A stretch of 34,471 bases of DNA, taken from assembly GCA_015661075.1 (NCBI GenBank), contig JACVQJ010000031.1, positions 1 to 34,471 of the forward strand, given 5' to 3'. Position 1 is the stretch's first letter; each line of letters starts with the position of its first letter. The position numbers were made by a program, and so were the translations under genes. The notes below the pieces were generated by a model that saw nothing but the letters and a program-made list of their open reading frames with translations, ran no database searches and was not told the DNA's origin. Source of the DNA: Parachlamydiales bacterium. GTDB lineage: Bacteria > Chlamydiota > Chlamydiia > Chlamydiales > SM23-39. Below are positions 7,807-16,976 of the stretch, one piece after another.

Positions 7807-8046
7807 CTACTGTTGGCCGTTGTTTTTCTTACAGCATCCGCAGCCGCACAGCGAGCACGCTTTGCAAAAGCACGTGATTGCATACAGGCCAGCTAAACCC
7901 ACGAGAGAAAAAATGATCCGCGCAACAGCAGAAGCTTCGCCGCCAAACAGGTTGGCGATTAGATTGTATTTAAAAAACCCAATGAGCCCCCAGTTGAGAG
8001 CGCCGATCACCAATAACAACTTAACAATAATTCGAAAAAAATTCAT
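7807..8046 (-). CDS. DUF378 small membrane protein with Cys-rich tail
   Basis: This encodes 79 residues from an ATG with GGAG at good spacing; the open frame's 23 extra upstream codons are not needed. Two membrane helices match the DUF378 pattern (LLLVIGALNWGLIGFF, then IIFSLVGLAGLYAITC). The protein then ends in an unusual cluster of seven cysteines in fourteen residues (CFCKACSLCGCGCC) plus KKNNGQQ. DUF378 proteins are small inner-membrane proteins of unknown function and, as far as I know, usually end soon after the second helix. The tail suggests metal binding or palmitoylation-like modification; this is inference. Confidence 0.75.
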   Translation of the reverse strand: MNFFRIIVKLLLVIGALNWGLIGFFKYNLIANLFGGEASAVARIIFSLVGLAGLYAITCFCKACSLCGCGCCKKNNGQQ

Positions 8047-8193
8047 AAACCACTCCTTAACTTGTAAACACCTAAATCCAACCATAATAAAATTTTTAAT
8101 CTTTGTCCAGCCCATACAGCGATACCTCGTATTTTTATTATATTACTCACCATTAAGGCTGATCGTTACCCACAAGTTCTGTTTCCAGAGGGA

Positions 8194-8275
8194 GGCGAGG
8201 CAAAGCCAGATGGAAGCGTAAGCGGTCCGAATGGTGAAGCCCATAGCTGAAAGCAGCTATGGGCGAGACAGAGGA
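8194..8275. repeat. Family-2 dispersed repeat, copy 1
   Basis: GCGAGGCAAAGCCAGATGGA followed by AGCGGTCCGA and a hairpin GCCCATAGCTG..CAGCTATGGGC. The same order of blocks (GCGAGGCAAAGACAGATCGA, AGCGGTTCGA, then the hairpin GTCCATAG..CTATGGAC) occurs inside palindrome J at 34336-34420. It lies in the otherwise empty spacer between the DUF378 gene and the LysE-type gene. Confidence 0.6.
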
Positions 8276-8303
8276 TCCAACAAATTAAACCTCAGAAATT
8301 GAC

Positions 8304-8332
8304 TTGCGATCATTCGATAAGCTATTGATAAT
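8304..8332 (+). promoter_or_regulatory. Putative promoter of LysE-type gene
   Basis: TTGCGA and GATAAT with 17 bp spacing, 25 bp upstream of the start codon at 8358. Weak -35, fair -10; read by eye. Confidence 0.35.
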
Positions 8333-8357
8333 ACTTATCAGTTATCTTTGAGGATGC

Positions 8358-8981
8358 ATGGTAGAGTTTTTCTTGAAAGGATTTGTCCTGGGTTTTGCCA
8401 TTGCCGCCCCGGTCGGTCCAATTGGAATTTTATGCATCCGCAAAACGCTGCAATTCGGAAAGCTGTCAGGGATCAGCTCAGGGCTAGGCGCTGCTGCCGC
8501 CGACACGCTTTTTGGTTCGCTCGCCGCTTTTGGAATGACTTTTCTCTCTGATCAAATAATGACCTACGGATCTTGGCTAAAGTTGGTGGGGAGCTTCTTT
8601 TTGCTCTTTTTGAGCTATCGCTCGTTTTGCGCACATCCTCGAGAACCCAACGACCGATTGCACAAAATGAGCTATCTGAAAGATTTTATCGGAACGTTTT
8701 TTCTCACTCTCACAAATCCTCTCACGATCCTGTGCTATTTGGCCGTATTTGCCGCGATCGGACTCACGGATATCATAGGCGTCCCGCTCTCGGGAGTGTT
8801 TCTGGTCAGCGGCGTCTTTATTGGGGCCTCGTTCTGGTGGCTGATCCTGATCGAGGGCGTCGGATTATTCCGCCATAAATTGGACAATCACACGATGACC
8901 TGGATCAACCGCATCGCCGGTATTGTCATCGGCGCTTTCGGGATCTGGAGTTTGACAACCCTGTTTATTAACAGATTCTAA
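8358..8981 (+). CDS. LysE/RhtB-family amino-acid exporter
   Basis: This encodes 207 residues and about six membrane helices. The N-terminal GFAIAAPVGPIGILCIRKTL (13-32) is the family signature (xPGP-like motif), and TFFLTLTNPLTILCYLAVF in the middle is the second conserved block. LysE/RhtB proteins export amino acids or related small molecules through the inner membrane. AGG lies just upstream of the start; an overlapping ATG four bases earlier is out of frame. The substrate cannot be told from sequence. It is convergent with the arginine deiminase operon, so a role in exporting a product of that pathway is possible but not shown. Confidence 0.85.
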   Translation: MVEFFLKGFVLGFAIAAPVGPIGILCIRKTLQFGKLSGISSGLGAAAADTLFGSLAAFGMTFLSDQIMTYGSWLKLVGSFFLLFLSYRSFCAHPREPNDRLHKMSYLKDFIGTFFLTLTNPLTILCYLAVFAAIGLTDIIGVPLSGVFLVSGVFIGASFWWLILIEGVGLFRHKLDNHTMTWINRIAGIVIGAFGIWSLTTLFINRF

Positions 8982-9018
8982 AAGCTCGGGGAAGGGCATC
9001 CCCGAGCCGAATGAACAC

Positions 9019-10320
9019 TTATTTCCGATTCTTCGGACAGAGCAAATAGAGCGGAATGCTCGATAAAAGAAGCAGAGCTCCATAAGAAAGAACGTCAGTA
9101 CCCGATCCGTAAATCGCCCAACAGGCATAAACGATGCCAACAAGCGCGACAAACACGGCTCTTTTCGTATATGGATAAGTACCTCGCATGAACAGGATCA
9201 GCTCGGATACCGGCGTATAGAGATAAGAAATCAGCGCTGCCAGCGTCGCAATCAAGATCAACAGATTGAATTGCTTGACCAGATCCGGGGAAATCGTCAA
9301 AAGCAGACAAGCTGTTATTAATATCGCGGTAATGACCATCGCGTACGATGGAGCGCCTTTCTTATTTCTGCGCCCGAATATCTTTAAAAATAGATTGTCA
9401 TCAGCGGCGGCCATGGGAATTTGTCCCTGGATCAACGTCCATCCATTCAACACACCCAGGCAAGAAACCGAAGCGCCAAACGCGATGATCCACTTGCCCC
9501 ATTCGCCGAAAATGACTTGCGCCGCATCAGCAAAGGGAGAAACAGAATTTTGCAAAGCAGCATTCGGAATCATGCCCATAATGGCGACCGAGCTGGCGAT
9601 ATAGGCAATCCCCGCGATCGACATGCCCAAAATTGTGGCAATTGGAATAGTACGCGTTGGATTTTTTACAGATCCGGCCGGCACGGTTCCCGACTCAAAT
9701 CCGATGAACGCCCATAAAGTCAGCGTCGCGCCCTGCGTGATAATATCAAAAGTCCCCAGCTGAGGTGCCGGTGTCACGTTGGCCGATGCGGTAATATAAT
9801 CGGCGTGGAAATAGAACCAACCGAGCAGACCAATCAATAATATCGGAATCAATTTGAGAATCGTTGTCACAACTTGCACAACGGCAAATGTTTGAACACC
9901 TTTGAGATTAATCCAGGTAAATAGCCAGACAAACCCGATCGCAGCGATGCACGCATTCAATGGATTGGTCAAAAATGGAAAAAACACCGAAAGATATCCC
10001 ATGCCCGCCACAGCAATGGCCGCATTGCCAATCCAGGCGTTAATCCAATAACAATACGCCGTCTGAAATCCCAGCGCGTCGCCCAGCCCAGCGTGCGCGT
10101 ACGCATAGGGTCCCCCCGTTTTGGGAATCATCGTACTCATACGTGCAAATACGAATGCCAAAAATAGAGCGCCAAACCCAGTGAAAAACCAGGATAATAA
10201 ACTCAAGCTGCCCAGGCGCGCCATTGTCGATGGAAGCAGGAAAATACCTGATCCGATCATGTTGCCGGCTACGAGAGCCGTCATGGCGACAACCCCCATC
10301 TTCTTTTCTTCCGTTTCCAT
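9019..10320 (-). CDS. AdiC/ArcD-type amino-acid antiporter (APC superfamily)
   Basis: This encodes 433 residues with about twelve membrane helices. It matches the AdiC arginine:agmatine antiporter closely along its length: GNMIGSGIFLLPSTMARLGS (substrate backbone loop of TM1), TLWAFIGFESGTVPAGSVKN (containing the TM6 Trp), IMGMIPNAALQNSVSPFADA, and NGWTLIQGQIPMAAADDNLF (TM8 Trp that gates substrate). Chlamydia has a relative, AaxC. Here it is the last gene of an arginine deiminase operon, nine bases after arcB, so exchange of arginine for ornithine (or agmatine/citrulline) is the likely job. It acts in the inner membrane. The name arcD would normally imply a different APC branch, hence no symbol given. 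Confidence 0.88.
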   Translation of the reverse strand: METEEKKMGVVAMTALVAGNMIGSGIFLLPSTMARLGSLSLLSWFFTGFGALFLAFVFARMSTMIPKTGGPYAYAHAGLGDALGFQTAYCYWINAWIGNAAIAVAGMGYLSVFFPFLTNPLNACIAAIGFVWLFTWINLKGVQTFAVVQVVTTILKLIPILLIGLLGWFYFHADYITASANVTPAPQLGTFDIITQGATLTLWAFIGFESGTVPAGSVKNPTRTIPIATILGMSIAGIAYIASSVAIMGMIPNAALQNSVSPFADAAQVIFGEWGKWIIAFGASVSCLGVLNGWTLIQGQIPMAAADDNLFLKIFGRRNKKGAPSYAMVITAILITACLLLTISPDLVKQFNLLILIATLAALISYLYTPVSELILFMRGTYPYTKRAVFVALVGIVYACWAIYGSGTDVLSYGALLLLSSIPLYLLCPKNRK

Positions 10321-10329
10321 CGAATTTCC

Positions 10330-11328
10330 TTATAAAATGTTGCCAATTGTCGCCACCATCACTGCTTTGATGGTATGCAAACGGTTTTCTGCCTGATCGA
10401 ACACCTTGGATCCATGGCATCGGAAAACCTCGTCCGACACCTCCATCGATTTCAGACCATGCTTTTCATAGACCTCTTTACCGACTTTCGTCTCCGTATC
10501 ATGGAACGCTGGCAGGCAATGGAGGAAAATGACGTCAGGATTCTTTGTCTTTTTCATCATGTCCATATTGACCTGATAGGGCTTCAATAGCTTGATTCTT
10601 TGTTCGTACTGTGCCTCTTCGCCCATCGACACCCACACGTCGGTATAAATCGCATCGGCGCCGATCACTCCGGTCGAAATGTCGTCATGCAGCTCGATCT
10701 TGGCTCCGGTTTCCTTCGCAATGGCTTGAGCCTCTTTTACAAAAGACGCCTCAGGGAACAGTTCCTTGGGAGCGAGTCCGACAAAATGCATTCCCATTTT
10801 AGCAGCCCCGATCATCAGAGTGATGCCCATGTTATTGCGGGCATCGCCAGCATAAACAAATTTCACTTTGGATAGGGGTTTATGGACATGCTCGCGGATC
10901 GTCAAAAAGTCCGCCAGGATCTGAGTGGGATGATACTCGTCCGTCAAGCCGTTCCAGACAGGAACGCCGGCATGTTTGGCCAGCATCTCCACGGTCTCCT
11001 GCTCGTAGCCGCGGAACTCGATGCCGTCGTAAAATCTTCCAAGAACCTTCGCCGTGTCTTCGATCGATTCCTTTTTGCCGATATGGCTGCCCGACAAATA
11101 GGTGACGCGCCCCCCTTCATCGTATGCAGCGACTTCAAACGCACAGCGTGTACGGGTCGATTCTTTTTCGAAAATCAGAACGATGTTTTTTCCTTCCAGC
11201 AGGTTGCCTTTAATGCCCGCCAATTTTTTGCGCTTTAAATTGAGTGACAGCTCCAGCAAGTACTCGATCTCGCGGGGCGTGAATTCATTCAGCGATAAAA
11301 AACTGCGTCCTAATAGATTGATTGGCAT
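10330..11328 (-). CDS. arcB: Ornithine carbamoyltransferase, catabolic
   Basis: This encodes 332 residues. It converts citrulline plus phosphate to ornithine and carbamoyl phosphate (or the reverse). Motifs: carbamoyl-phosphate site STRTR at 57-61, the HPTQ loop ([10 protein letters not shown]), ornithine/active-site HCLPAFHD, and the C-terminal [13 protein letters not shown]. Length is usual for the family. GAGGAAA precedes the ATG. It lies between the antiporter (nine bases downstream) and arcC, from which it is separated by 184 bp filled almost entirely by palindrome G. The context, with arcA and arcC, supports the catabolic form. Confidence 0.95.
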   Translation of the reverse strand: MPINLLGRSFLSLNEFTPREIEYLLELSLNLKRKKLAGIKGNLLEGKNIVLIFEKESTRTRCAFEVAAYDEGGRVTYLSGSHIGKKESIEDTAKVLGRFYDGIEFRGYEQETVEMLAKHAGVPVWNGLTDEYHPTQILADFLTIREHVHKPLSKVKFVYAGDARNNMGITLMIGAAKMGMHFVGLAPKELFPEASFVKEAQAIAKETGAKIELHDDISTGVIGADAIYTDVWVSMGEEAQYEQRIKLLKPYQVNMDMMKKTKNPDVIFLHCLPAFHDTETKVGKEVYEKHGLKSMEVSDEVFRCHGSKVFDQAENRLHTIKAVMVATIGNIL

Positions 11329-11340
11329 CTGATTTCCTCA

Positions 11341-11513
11341 TGAGGTAGTTGCAAAACTCGGGTTCTGTCAATTTTCGGGTTCTTTTGAGTCGCTTTTTGA
11401 TTCTTTTTTGGGGGGTAATATCAACATTTCGTATATTACCCCCCAAAAAAGAATCAAAAAGCGTCCAAAATAATCCCGAAAATCGACGAACCCCGTGTTT
11501 TGTAACTACCTCT
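11341..11513. repeat. Long imperfect palindrome G inside the arc operon
   Basis: About 173 bp. Arms of roughly 80 bp meet at a tiny loop. The inner 35 bp (CTTTTTGATTCTTTTTTG then GGGGGTAATAT) pair almost perfectly; outer parts (GAGGTAGTT-CAAAAC, TTTTCGGG) pair with scattered mismatches. It fills the space between the arcC stop and arcB. No sequence match to family 1. In RNA it would be a very stable hairpin that could end, process or stabilise part of the operon transcript. Confidence 0.85.
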
Positions 11514-12439
11514 CAATAATAAATGATTCCCTTCACATCATTTTTGACCATGGTCCCTGAAGTTCCGTTTAAGAGTCCCTCTCCCTGGAACAGGTCGCCG
11601 ATGATGGCCGTTTTACCGGTCTTGACCACAAAATCGCAGGCGGCTTCTACCTTGGGGCCCATCGACCCGCGGGCAAAATCCATTTTCTTCAGTTCAGCAG
11701 GAGAGATCGCCTGGATCGCCTTCTGGTTTTTGGTCCCCCAGTCGACATAGATCGCATCGACGTCCGTCAGGATGATGAACATGTCCATCTTGAGCTCAAT
11801 CGCAGCCAGGGCTGACGCCCTGTCTTTGTCAATGACGGCTTCCCTGCCCACCAAAAATCCCGTCTTCTCGTCTTCCGCGACCGGAATGCCGCCGCCGCCG
11901 CAGAAAATAACGAGATAGCCGGCATCGATCAGCTTTTGCGCGGCTTTGAATTCCACGATGTCTTTCGGCAATGGAGATGCGACAACGCGCCGATAGTATT
12001 TACCATCGGGGGCGATTTCCCAGCCCTTTTCGTGCGCCAGCTTCAATGCGGTTTCTTTGTCGTACACCGGACCGACCGGTTTGGTCGGCGTCAGAAAAGC
12101 CGGATCATTGGGATCCACTTTCACTTGCGTTAGCAAAGTGACGACATTGGTGATGCCCTCGTTAAAAAGGGCATTTTGCAACATGTACCCAATCATCCCC
12201 TGCGTTTCGGCGACCAGCACATCCAATGGATAGGGAGTCACATCTTTGTAGGCATTGGAGATGAGCGACAGCAGTCCGACCTGCGGCCCATTGCCGTGGC
12301 AGAGCACGATCTGGTGTTTTTTCGCAATTCCCTTCAATATTTTCGCCGCGTGACTCACGTTTTTCATCTGAATTTCCGCGTCCAAAGGCTGGCCTCTTTG
12401 CAGAAGCGCGTTGCCGCCGAGCGCCATCAACACTTTCAT
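11513..12439 (-). CDS. arcC: Carbamate kinase
   Basis: This encodes 308 residues. It transfers the phosphate of carbamoyl phosphate to ADP, giving ATP, ammonia and CO2: the energy-yielding step of the arginine deiminase pathway. Family marks: [12 protein letters not shown] at the start, [32 protein letters not shown], and [14 protein letters not shown]. The length is normal. Its ATG overlaps the arcA stop codon (ATGA), so the two are translationally coupled, and a GGAG ribosome site lies within the arcA end. Cytoplasmic. Confidence 0.95.
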   Translation of the reverse strand: MKVLMALGGNALLQRGQPLDAEIQMKNVSHAAKILKGIAKKHQIVLCHGNGPQVGLLSLISNAYKDVTPYPLDVLVAETQGMIGYMLQNALFNEGITNVVTLLTQVKVDPNDPAFLTPTKPVGPVYDKETALKLAHEKGWEIAPDGKYYRRVVASPLPKDIVEFKAAQKLIDAGYLVIFCGGGGIPVAEDEKTGFLVGREAVIDKDRASALAAIELKMDMFIILTDVDAIYVDWGTKNQKAIQAISPAELKKMDFARGSMGPKVEAACDFVVKTGKTAIIGDLFQGEGLLNGTSGTMVKNDVKGIIYY

Positions 12440-13650
12440 TTGGATCTCCTGCGCTCAATCGGACAGCTCATGCATCGAGCGCCGCCTCGGCCTCGTCCCA
12501 GCTCAGCGCCAAAAATTTCATGCACTTTAAAACCTTCTTTTTTCAGCATCGCATTCGTTTTGAGATTGCGCTCATAGCCGATCAAAACACCCGGCGCAAT
12601 GGCGAGCAGATTGCTGGCGTCCGTCCACTGTTCGCGTTTTTGCACGATGACGTCTTCGATGTCGCCGACGCAAATGATCCTTAGATCATTGGTCTTTAGC
12701 CCTCTAGACAAACCGGTTCTAAAGCTTTTTTCTTCCGAGATGACGAGATCGCCTCCAGTATCTCCGGGGCGGATCATCCAGCTACGGGGCGAGAAATCCT
12801 TAAAGGCCACGCAAAAGGCATTCTCGTCCACCATCGTCATAACAGTATCGAGGTGCATCGTGACGCGGGATTTGGGAATCTCGACCATCAAAATTCTCTG
12901 AACCTTGCCCTTGGTAAACAGTCGCTGGGCCAGCGTTTCGATGCCCTGGATATTGGTCCTTTCGCTAAAACCAATCATGACAAAGTCATTCGTTAGGGAG
13001 AACATATCGCCCCCCTCCATCGGAAACCCATCTTTTTCTGAACCGTCATACCAGATGTGGAACTTTTCTTTGGTGAACATGGGGTGGAACTTATAAATCA
13101 CGGCCGAATTCAACGTCTCACCGCGGCGCGCCTGATATTGCATGCGATTGATGCACACGCCCGTATCGAGCCAGCAGGAAGGATCGCGCGTGAAATAGTG
13201 ATTCGGAAGCGGCGGCAATATAAAGTTATGCTCTTCGTAGGCATATCCAATGAGTCCTTTATTTTTAATGGCCGCTTCCTGGATCGTCAGGCCGGCGATC
13301 AAATGATAACAGAGCTGCTTCGCTGGCATTTCCTCCAAAAAGGAATAGAGGTCTTTGACGGAATTGAGTCCGAAGTCATAGTTAATGAACATCTTGTCCA
13401 AAATCCATTTGCGGGCTTTTTTATTCTTCATCGTCTCCATCAAGAGCTCTTCAAGATAAAAAATCTCCACTCCGTTCTGCTTCAAAATTTTTGCAAAGCC
13501 GTCATGCTCTTTCTGCGCCACTTCCGGATAGAGAAGATCGTCAAACAAGAACTGAACAGTGTTGTCGGGAATAATTCTCTCAATCGCCGCTTTGGGTTTG
13601 CTAATAATGACCTTTTTCAGCGGCGCAATTTCGGATTCTACACAAAACAC
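12436..13650 (-). CDS. arcA: Arginine deiminase
   Basis: This encodes 404 residues. It hydrolyses arginine to citrulline and ammonia. Motifs: FTRDP in the substrate loop, [24 protein letters not shown] (catalytic His/Asp region) and the C-terminal [13 protein letters not shown] with the nucleophile Cys393. The start is a GTG, chosen because GGAGGG lies at ideal spacing and no ATG fits. It is the first gene of the operon, divergent from the LptD-like gene. The pathway is uncommon in Chlamydiota as far as I know, which makes horizontal acquisition plausible, though its base composition resembles its neighbours. Confidence 0.95.
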   Translation of the reverse strand: MFCVESEIAPLKKVIISKPKAAIERIIPDNTVQFLFDDLLYPEVAQKEHDGFAKILKQNGVEIFYLEELLMETMKNKKARKWILDKMFINYDFGLNSVKDLYSFLEEMPAKQLCYHLIAGLTIQEAAIKNKGLIGYAYEEHNFILPPLPNHYFTRDPSCWLDTGVCINRMQYQARRGETLNSAVIYKFHPMFTKEKFHIWYDGSEKDGFPMEGGDMFSLTNDFVMIGFSERTNIQGIETLAQRLFTKGKVQRILMVEIPKSRVTMHLDTVMTMVDENAFCVAFKDFSPRSWMIRPGDTGGDLVISEEKSFRTGLSRGLKTNDLRIICVGDIEDVIVQKREQWTDASNLLAIAPGVLIGYERNLKTNAMLKKEGFKVHEIFGAELGRGRGGARCMSCPIERRRSK

Positions 13651-13670
13651 AAACCCTCCCCAATTTTCTC

Positions 13671-13699
13671 TATCTATGTTAAAATAGCAGTTTGTTCAA
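13671..13699 (-). promoter_or_regulatory. Putative promoter of the arginine deiminase operon
   Basis: On the minus strand, TTGAAC and TAGATA are separated by 17 bp, about 20 bp upstream of the arcA GTG. No ArgR-box could be made out. Read by eye. Confidence 0.4.
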
Positions 13700-13759
13700 T
13701 TTTTTAATCAACATTTTTTTGTTGTTTGTGTACCTTTCCCTATCGTATTCTTCTGCGGC

Positions 13760-15850
13760 ATGCGAGCCATCTTTTTTTCCATCGCCCTGATCCTTCAGTG
13801 TTCCGTCTTTGGAGATCCCGCTCTTCAACCAGACGTCACTGTCGATCTCAGAAATCCCACCTATAAGGACGGAGTATTATTCACCGAACAGGGCGGCGTC
13901 ATTCACAGCAAGGATTTAAGGATTCAAGCCCGCAGCATTCAATACTTCCGCCGTACAGAGGACGGAGTGCCCGTTCATCGCATTGAAGCGGAGGGGGATC
14001 TGATGATCCAGTACCAGGGAAGAGTCTATGTGGGCAGCGAGATGTGCTACGACTTTATCAAGAAAAGCGGCACCGTTTTCGATGCCAAGACTTTTTCATC
14101 GCTCTGGTATGTGGGCGGCGATCAGATCCAGCTCAATCCCGATGGCAGCTTCCGCGCGCAAAACGCCTTTTTCACGACGTGCGAAAACATCGACAGCGCA
14201 TGGGATCTGCATGCAGGGCGCATTAACGTTTTTAAAAACGATCTGATCGAGGCGAAAAAAGTACGATTTCGCCTGTTTAAGATACCAACCTTTTGGCTCC
14301 CCTCCTTCAAGATCAATCTGAGAAAATTCAAGGAACCGATTTTTCGCTACACATTTAGCTGGGATAAGGGCAAGCCGCGCGCCTCGATCCGCTATCAATT
14401 TTACTCGTGGCGCGATTGGGCGCTGTATGGCCGTCTCGATTACCGTTTGAAAACCGGGTTCGGCGGCGCTTTTGAAACGGAGTATTTTCCCCCCGGCCAA
14501 GGGGTAACGTTCGTCACCAAGAGCTATCTCGGCTCCGACCGGTTGGAAAATGCGCTCGATAAACAACGGCGCTACCGCCTGCAAGGAGCGTTGCAAGCAG
14601 AGAGCAAAAGCCAAAAGACGCACACAACCCTGACATGGGACAAATACAGCGACGTGCGCATGCCCAACGATTTTAAAAGCGATGATTTCGAAGTCAACAC
14701 GGCAAAACGGACGCAATTCTACGTCCATCACAAAGAAAAGAGCGGCATCACATCACTCAAGGTGCGCCCCCGCATCAATACCTTCGAATCCATCAAGCAG
14801 GATCTGCCCACTTTTTTCTTCTCGGCACGTCCCCAAACGATCGGAAAAAGCGGCGTCATGTACAATATGTGGGCCAAAGCCTCGTACCTCGATTTCGTCT
14901 ACAGCGATCAGTTAGTGAGCTCACTGCCCAGTATGTGCTCGTCGAGAATCGAGCTCAGACCTGTGTTATTTAGACCATTTCATTGCGGTCCCATCAATAT
15001 CACGCCGCGCATCGGCGCTGTGGGTATCTTTTACGGCTCCAGCGAGGATCACCAATCCAAAGGCCTGGCCGCATTGATTTACGGCGGCTCGGCGATGGCC
15101 GAGGCGCGCAAAGAATACAAAACCCTGCGCCACACCATCCAGCCGTATGTCAATTACTATGGTCTGAGCAACCCCACCGTATCGCCGGATCATCACTATA
15201 TTTTCGGTATTCAGGACGGATATCACCGCCTCAACCAGCTCCAGGCAGGCCTACGCCAATGCCTCTTTTCCAAAGAGCGCCCCGAACCCTTTTTTGTCGC
15301 CGATCTCTATTCCAATGCCTTTTTAGCCGAAAAAAAAATCCCCCCATCGCTACCGCGGCTCTACCTGCTGCTGAGCTGGAATTATCCAAGTGTAGAGCTG
15401 TCATTTCACAACTGCTGGAATTTCCGCCATCAGGTGCTGGATTTTTCGAACTCTCGGCTCCGGCTCACCGTCAATGAAAACGCTGCCTTTACCTTGGATC
15501 TGCGCTATCGTTCGCGCTATGACTGGCGAAAAAGCGATCATGAGGGATTTATTCTGGATGTAACGAGATCTGAATCGGAGCTGCTCGACTCTCCCCTGTC
15601 CGATCGGCGCTTGACCGTTTTGACGAGCGCATTTTTCCGGCTGACGCCCTTTTGGGAGTGCCGGCTGCAATCGCATCATGGATTTATGCGGGAAAAGCAG
15701 GGCAGCAACCCCGCCCGCGATCATCTCTATAACGAATTTAAGATTGATCTATTCACCTGGCTGAGCACCAACTGGAAGCTGCGCCTATCCTACAGCCATA
15801 CGATCAAAGACGACCGCGTCACGGGGGGCATTTCATTAATCAAAAAATAA
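13760..15850 (+). CDS. lptD: LptD-like LPS-assembly outer-membrane protein
   Basis: This encodes 696 residues. Residues 1-18 form a signal peptide. About 25-190 resemble the OstA/LptA-type beta-taco domain (GGVIHSKDLRIQARSIQYF, RIEAEGDLMIQYQGRVYVG, AFFTTCENIDSAWDL, the last being the LptD-type TxC motif). The segment PTFWLPSFKINL matches the LptD 'P-W-x-P' region at the barrel boundary. The rest, to residue 696, alternates aromatic and charged residues as in a large barrel. LptD inserts LPS into the outer leaflet. It is shorter than the enterobacterial protein and the barrel sequence is highly diverged, typical for chlamydiae. Cysteines for the disulfide relay are not obviously conserved. Confidence 0.78.
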   Translation: MRAIFFSIALILQCSVFGDPALQPDVTVDLRNPTYKDGVLFTEQGGVIHSKDLRIQARSIQYFRRTEDGVPVHRIEAEGDLMIQYQGRVYVGSEMCYDFIKKSGTVFDAKTFSSLWYVGGDQIQLNPDGSFRAQNAFFTTCENIDSAWDLHAGRINVFKNDLIEAKKVRFRLFKIPTFWLPSFKINLRKFKEPIFRYTFSWDKGKPRASIRYQFYSWRDWALYGRLDYRLKTGFGGAFETEYFPPGQGVTFVTKSYLGSDRLENALDKQRRYRLQGALQAESKSQKTHTTLTWDKYSDVRMPNDFKSDDFEVNTAKRTQFYVHHKEKSGITSLKVRPRINTFESIKQDLPTFFFSARPQTIGKSGVMYNMWAKASYLDFVYSDQLVSSLPSMCSSRIELRPVLFRPFHCGPINITPRIGAVGIFYGSSEDHQSKGLAALIYGGSAMAEARKEYKTLRHTIQPYVNYYGLSNPTVSPDHHYIFGIQDGYHRLNQLQAGLRQCLFSKERPEPFFVADLYSNAFLAEKKIPPSLPRLYLLLSWNYPSVELSFHNCWNFRHQVLDFSNSRLRLTVNENAAFTLDLRYRSRYDWRKSDHEGFILDVTRSESELLDSPLSDRRLTVLTSAFFRLTPFWECRLQSHHGFMREKQGSNPARDHLYNEFKIDLFTWLSTNWKLRLSYSHTIKDDRVTGGISLIKK

Positions 15851-15854
15851 ATAT

Positions 15855-15880
15855 CACCACAGAGATCGAAACCACAGAGA
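15855..15880. repeat. CACAGAG-type repeat, half copy
   Basis: CACCACAGAGATCGAAACCA then CAGAGA matches one arm of the palindrome at 2820-2886 with a single mismatch. The opposite arm is eroded (only AGCTGTGGGG remains near 15893). It lies between the convergent lptD-like and dapF genes. Confidence 0.6.
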
Positions 15881-15918
15881 ATAAATCATTGGAAGCTGTG
15901 GGGAATTATAAGGCTCTA

Positions 15919-16764
15919 TCAGAGCGGATTTGATTCGTCAAAAGGATGAAAAGATTCAATGGTGGCAGGCCCCCTGAGCTCCAATCCATCAGGACCCAGA
16001 GCAATTTCTAATTGTCCACCTAGAGTAGTAACCTGAACTCGCCCATCCTCATCTTTTAAAAACCAGGCACTCGAGCAGCAGGATCCGGTTCCACAAGCTT
16101 GTGTCAATCGTTGTACGCCCCGTTCGAACGTTCTCACGCGAATGGCGTGATCATTGATGACGCGGCAGGAATTCACATTGATCCCTAACGGAAAAAGATC
16201 TTTCAGTTGATTGACCGCTTTTCCGAGCTCTTCCAGTTCGTCATCAGAGAGTTTTTCTTGAACGATCAAATGAGGTTCAATCGCATCGGCATAAAACAAA
16301 TGCTTCCCTTTAAACTCAAAAGAATAAAAGCGACCATTCTTGTCAAACATTTCAGGTTTAGCGATAAATTTCCGGTTAATCTCAAAATTGACACGAGGAA
16401 GAAAAGTGGAATAAGTTCCGTCTGAATGTCGCAGGAGCCGGTGAACTCCCCGATTAGAAATCAGATTAAAATTTATATATTGAGGGTAATGAGAAAATAG
16501 ATACGCGGCGCAAGCACGCGATCCGTTACCGCAAAACTCTCCCAGCTCCGCATCGACGCCTAACACGACCATACGGGCAGAAAAAGTATCGCCATCGGCT
16601 TGTCCATCGACAAGAATCATGGCATCGTCTCTTTTTTCTTTAATCAGATAAGAGTGGACCCACTTCAAAAAAGCCGGATCGAGAGTGCGTCGCGTCGCAG
16701 CATCATAGATTAAAAATGTGTTTTGGCATCCTTCTGCCAGAAAATATCCGTCTTTCATAATCAA
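15919..16764 (-). CDS. dapF: Diaminopimelate epimerase
   Basis: This encodes 281 residues. It converts LL- to meso-diaminopimelate for lysine and peptidoglycan synthesis. Both catalytic cysteines are visible: Cys78 in GEFCGNGSRACAAY and Cys224 in TQACGTGSCCSSAW, the latter preceded by the substrate-binding RTFERG (211-216). The usual GxGNDF start motif appears as GCQNTF, keeping the Asn. The length is typical. ATG with GAGAG six bases upstream. A family-1 repeat (copy C) lies 25 bp upstream. Chlamydiae make a DAP-containing peptidoglycan, so the gene fits. Confidence 0.9.
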   Translation of the reverse strand: MIMKDGYFLAEGCQNTFLIYDAATRRTLDPAFLKWVHSYLIKEKRDDAMILVDGQADGDTFSARMVVLGVDAELGEFCGNGSRACAAYLFSHYPQYINFNLISNRGVHRLLRHSDGTYSTFLPRVNFEINRKFIAKPEMFDKNGRFYSFEFKGKHLFYADAIEPHLIVQEKLSDDELEELGKAVNQLKDLFPLGINVNSCRVINDHAIRVRTFERGVQRLTQACGTGSCCSSAWFLKDEDGRVQVTTLGGQLEIALGPDGLELRGPATIESFHPFDESNPL

Positions 16765-16788
16765 CTCTCGTGTTATTGATCTTCAGTA

Positions 16789-16976
16789 AACCTCGACTTT
16801 GTACATTTTTAGTGCCGCCTGCCTCGCCTATTTGCCCTCTGACGTTCGACCTACGGTCGAACTAGGCGTTAATTTAAAGAAGGAAGGGGATAGTCAACCC
16901 CTTCCTTCTTAAATTAACGCCTCAGAGGGCAAATATTTCGAGGCCTTCGGCTCTAAAAATGTACAAAGTCGAGGTT
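16789..16976. repeat. Family-1 palindromic repeat, copy C (long form)
   Basis: About 188 bp. Outer arms AACCTCGACTTTGTACATTT and reverse complement; middle arms CCTCGCCTATTTGCCCTC / GAGGGCAAATATTTCGAGG; internal hairpins GTTCGACCTACGGTCGAAC and a long stem on GGCGTTAATTTAA-GAAGGAAGGGG. It has the same block order as copy A, with compensating base changes in both arms of the inner stem, which suggests the structure is kept by selection or by the mobility mechanism. The final 24 bases of the neighbouring 362-residue gene lie inside it. Confidence 0.88.

Noticed and set aside
13722-13751. A promoter TTGTTT-18-TATTCT for the lptD-like gene
   Set aside because: Transcription would start at about the initiation codon, leaving no leader or ribosome site; the match is also weak.
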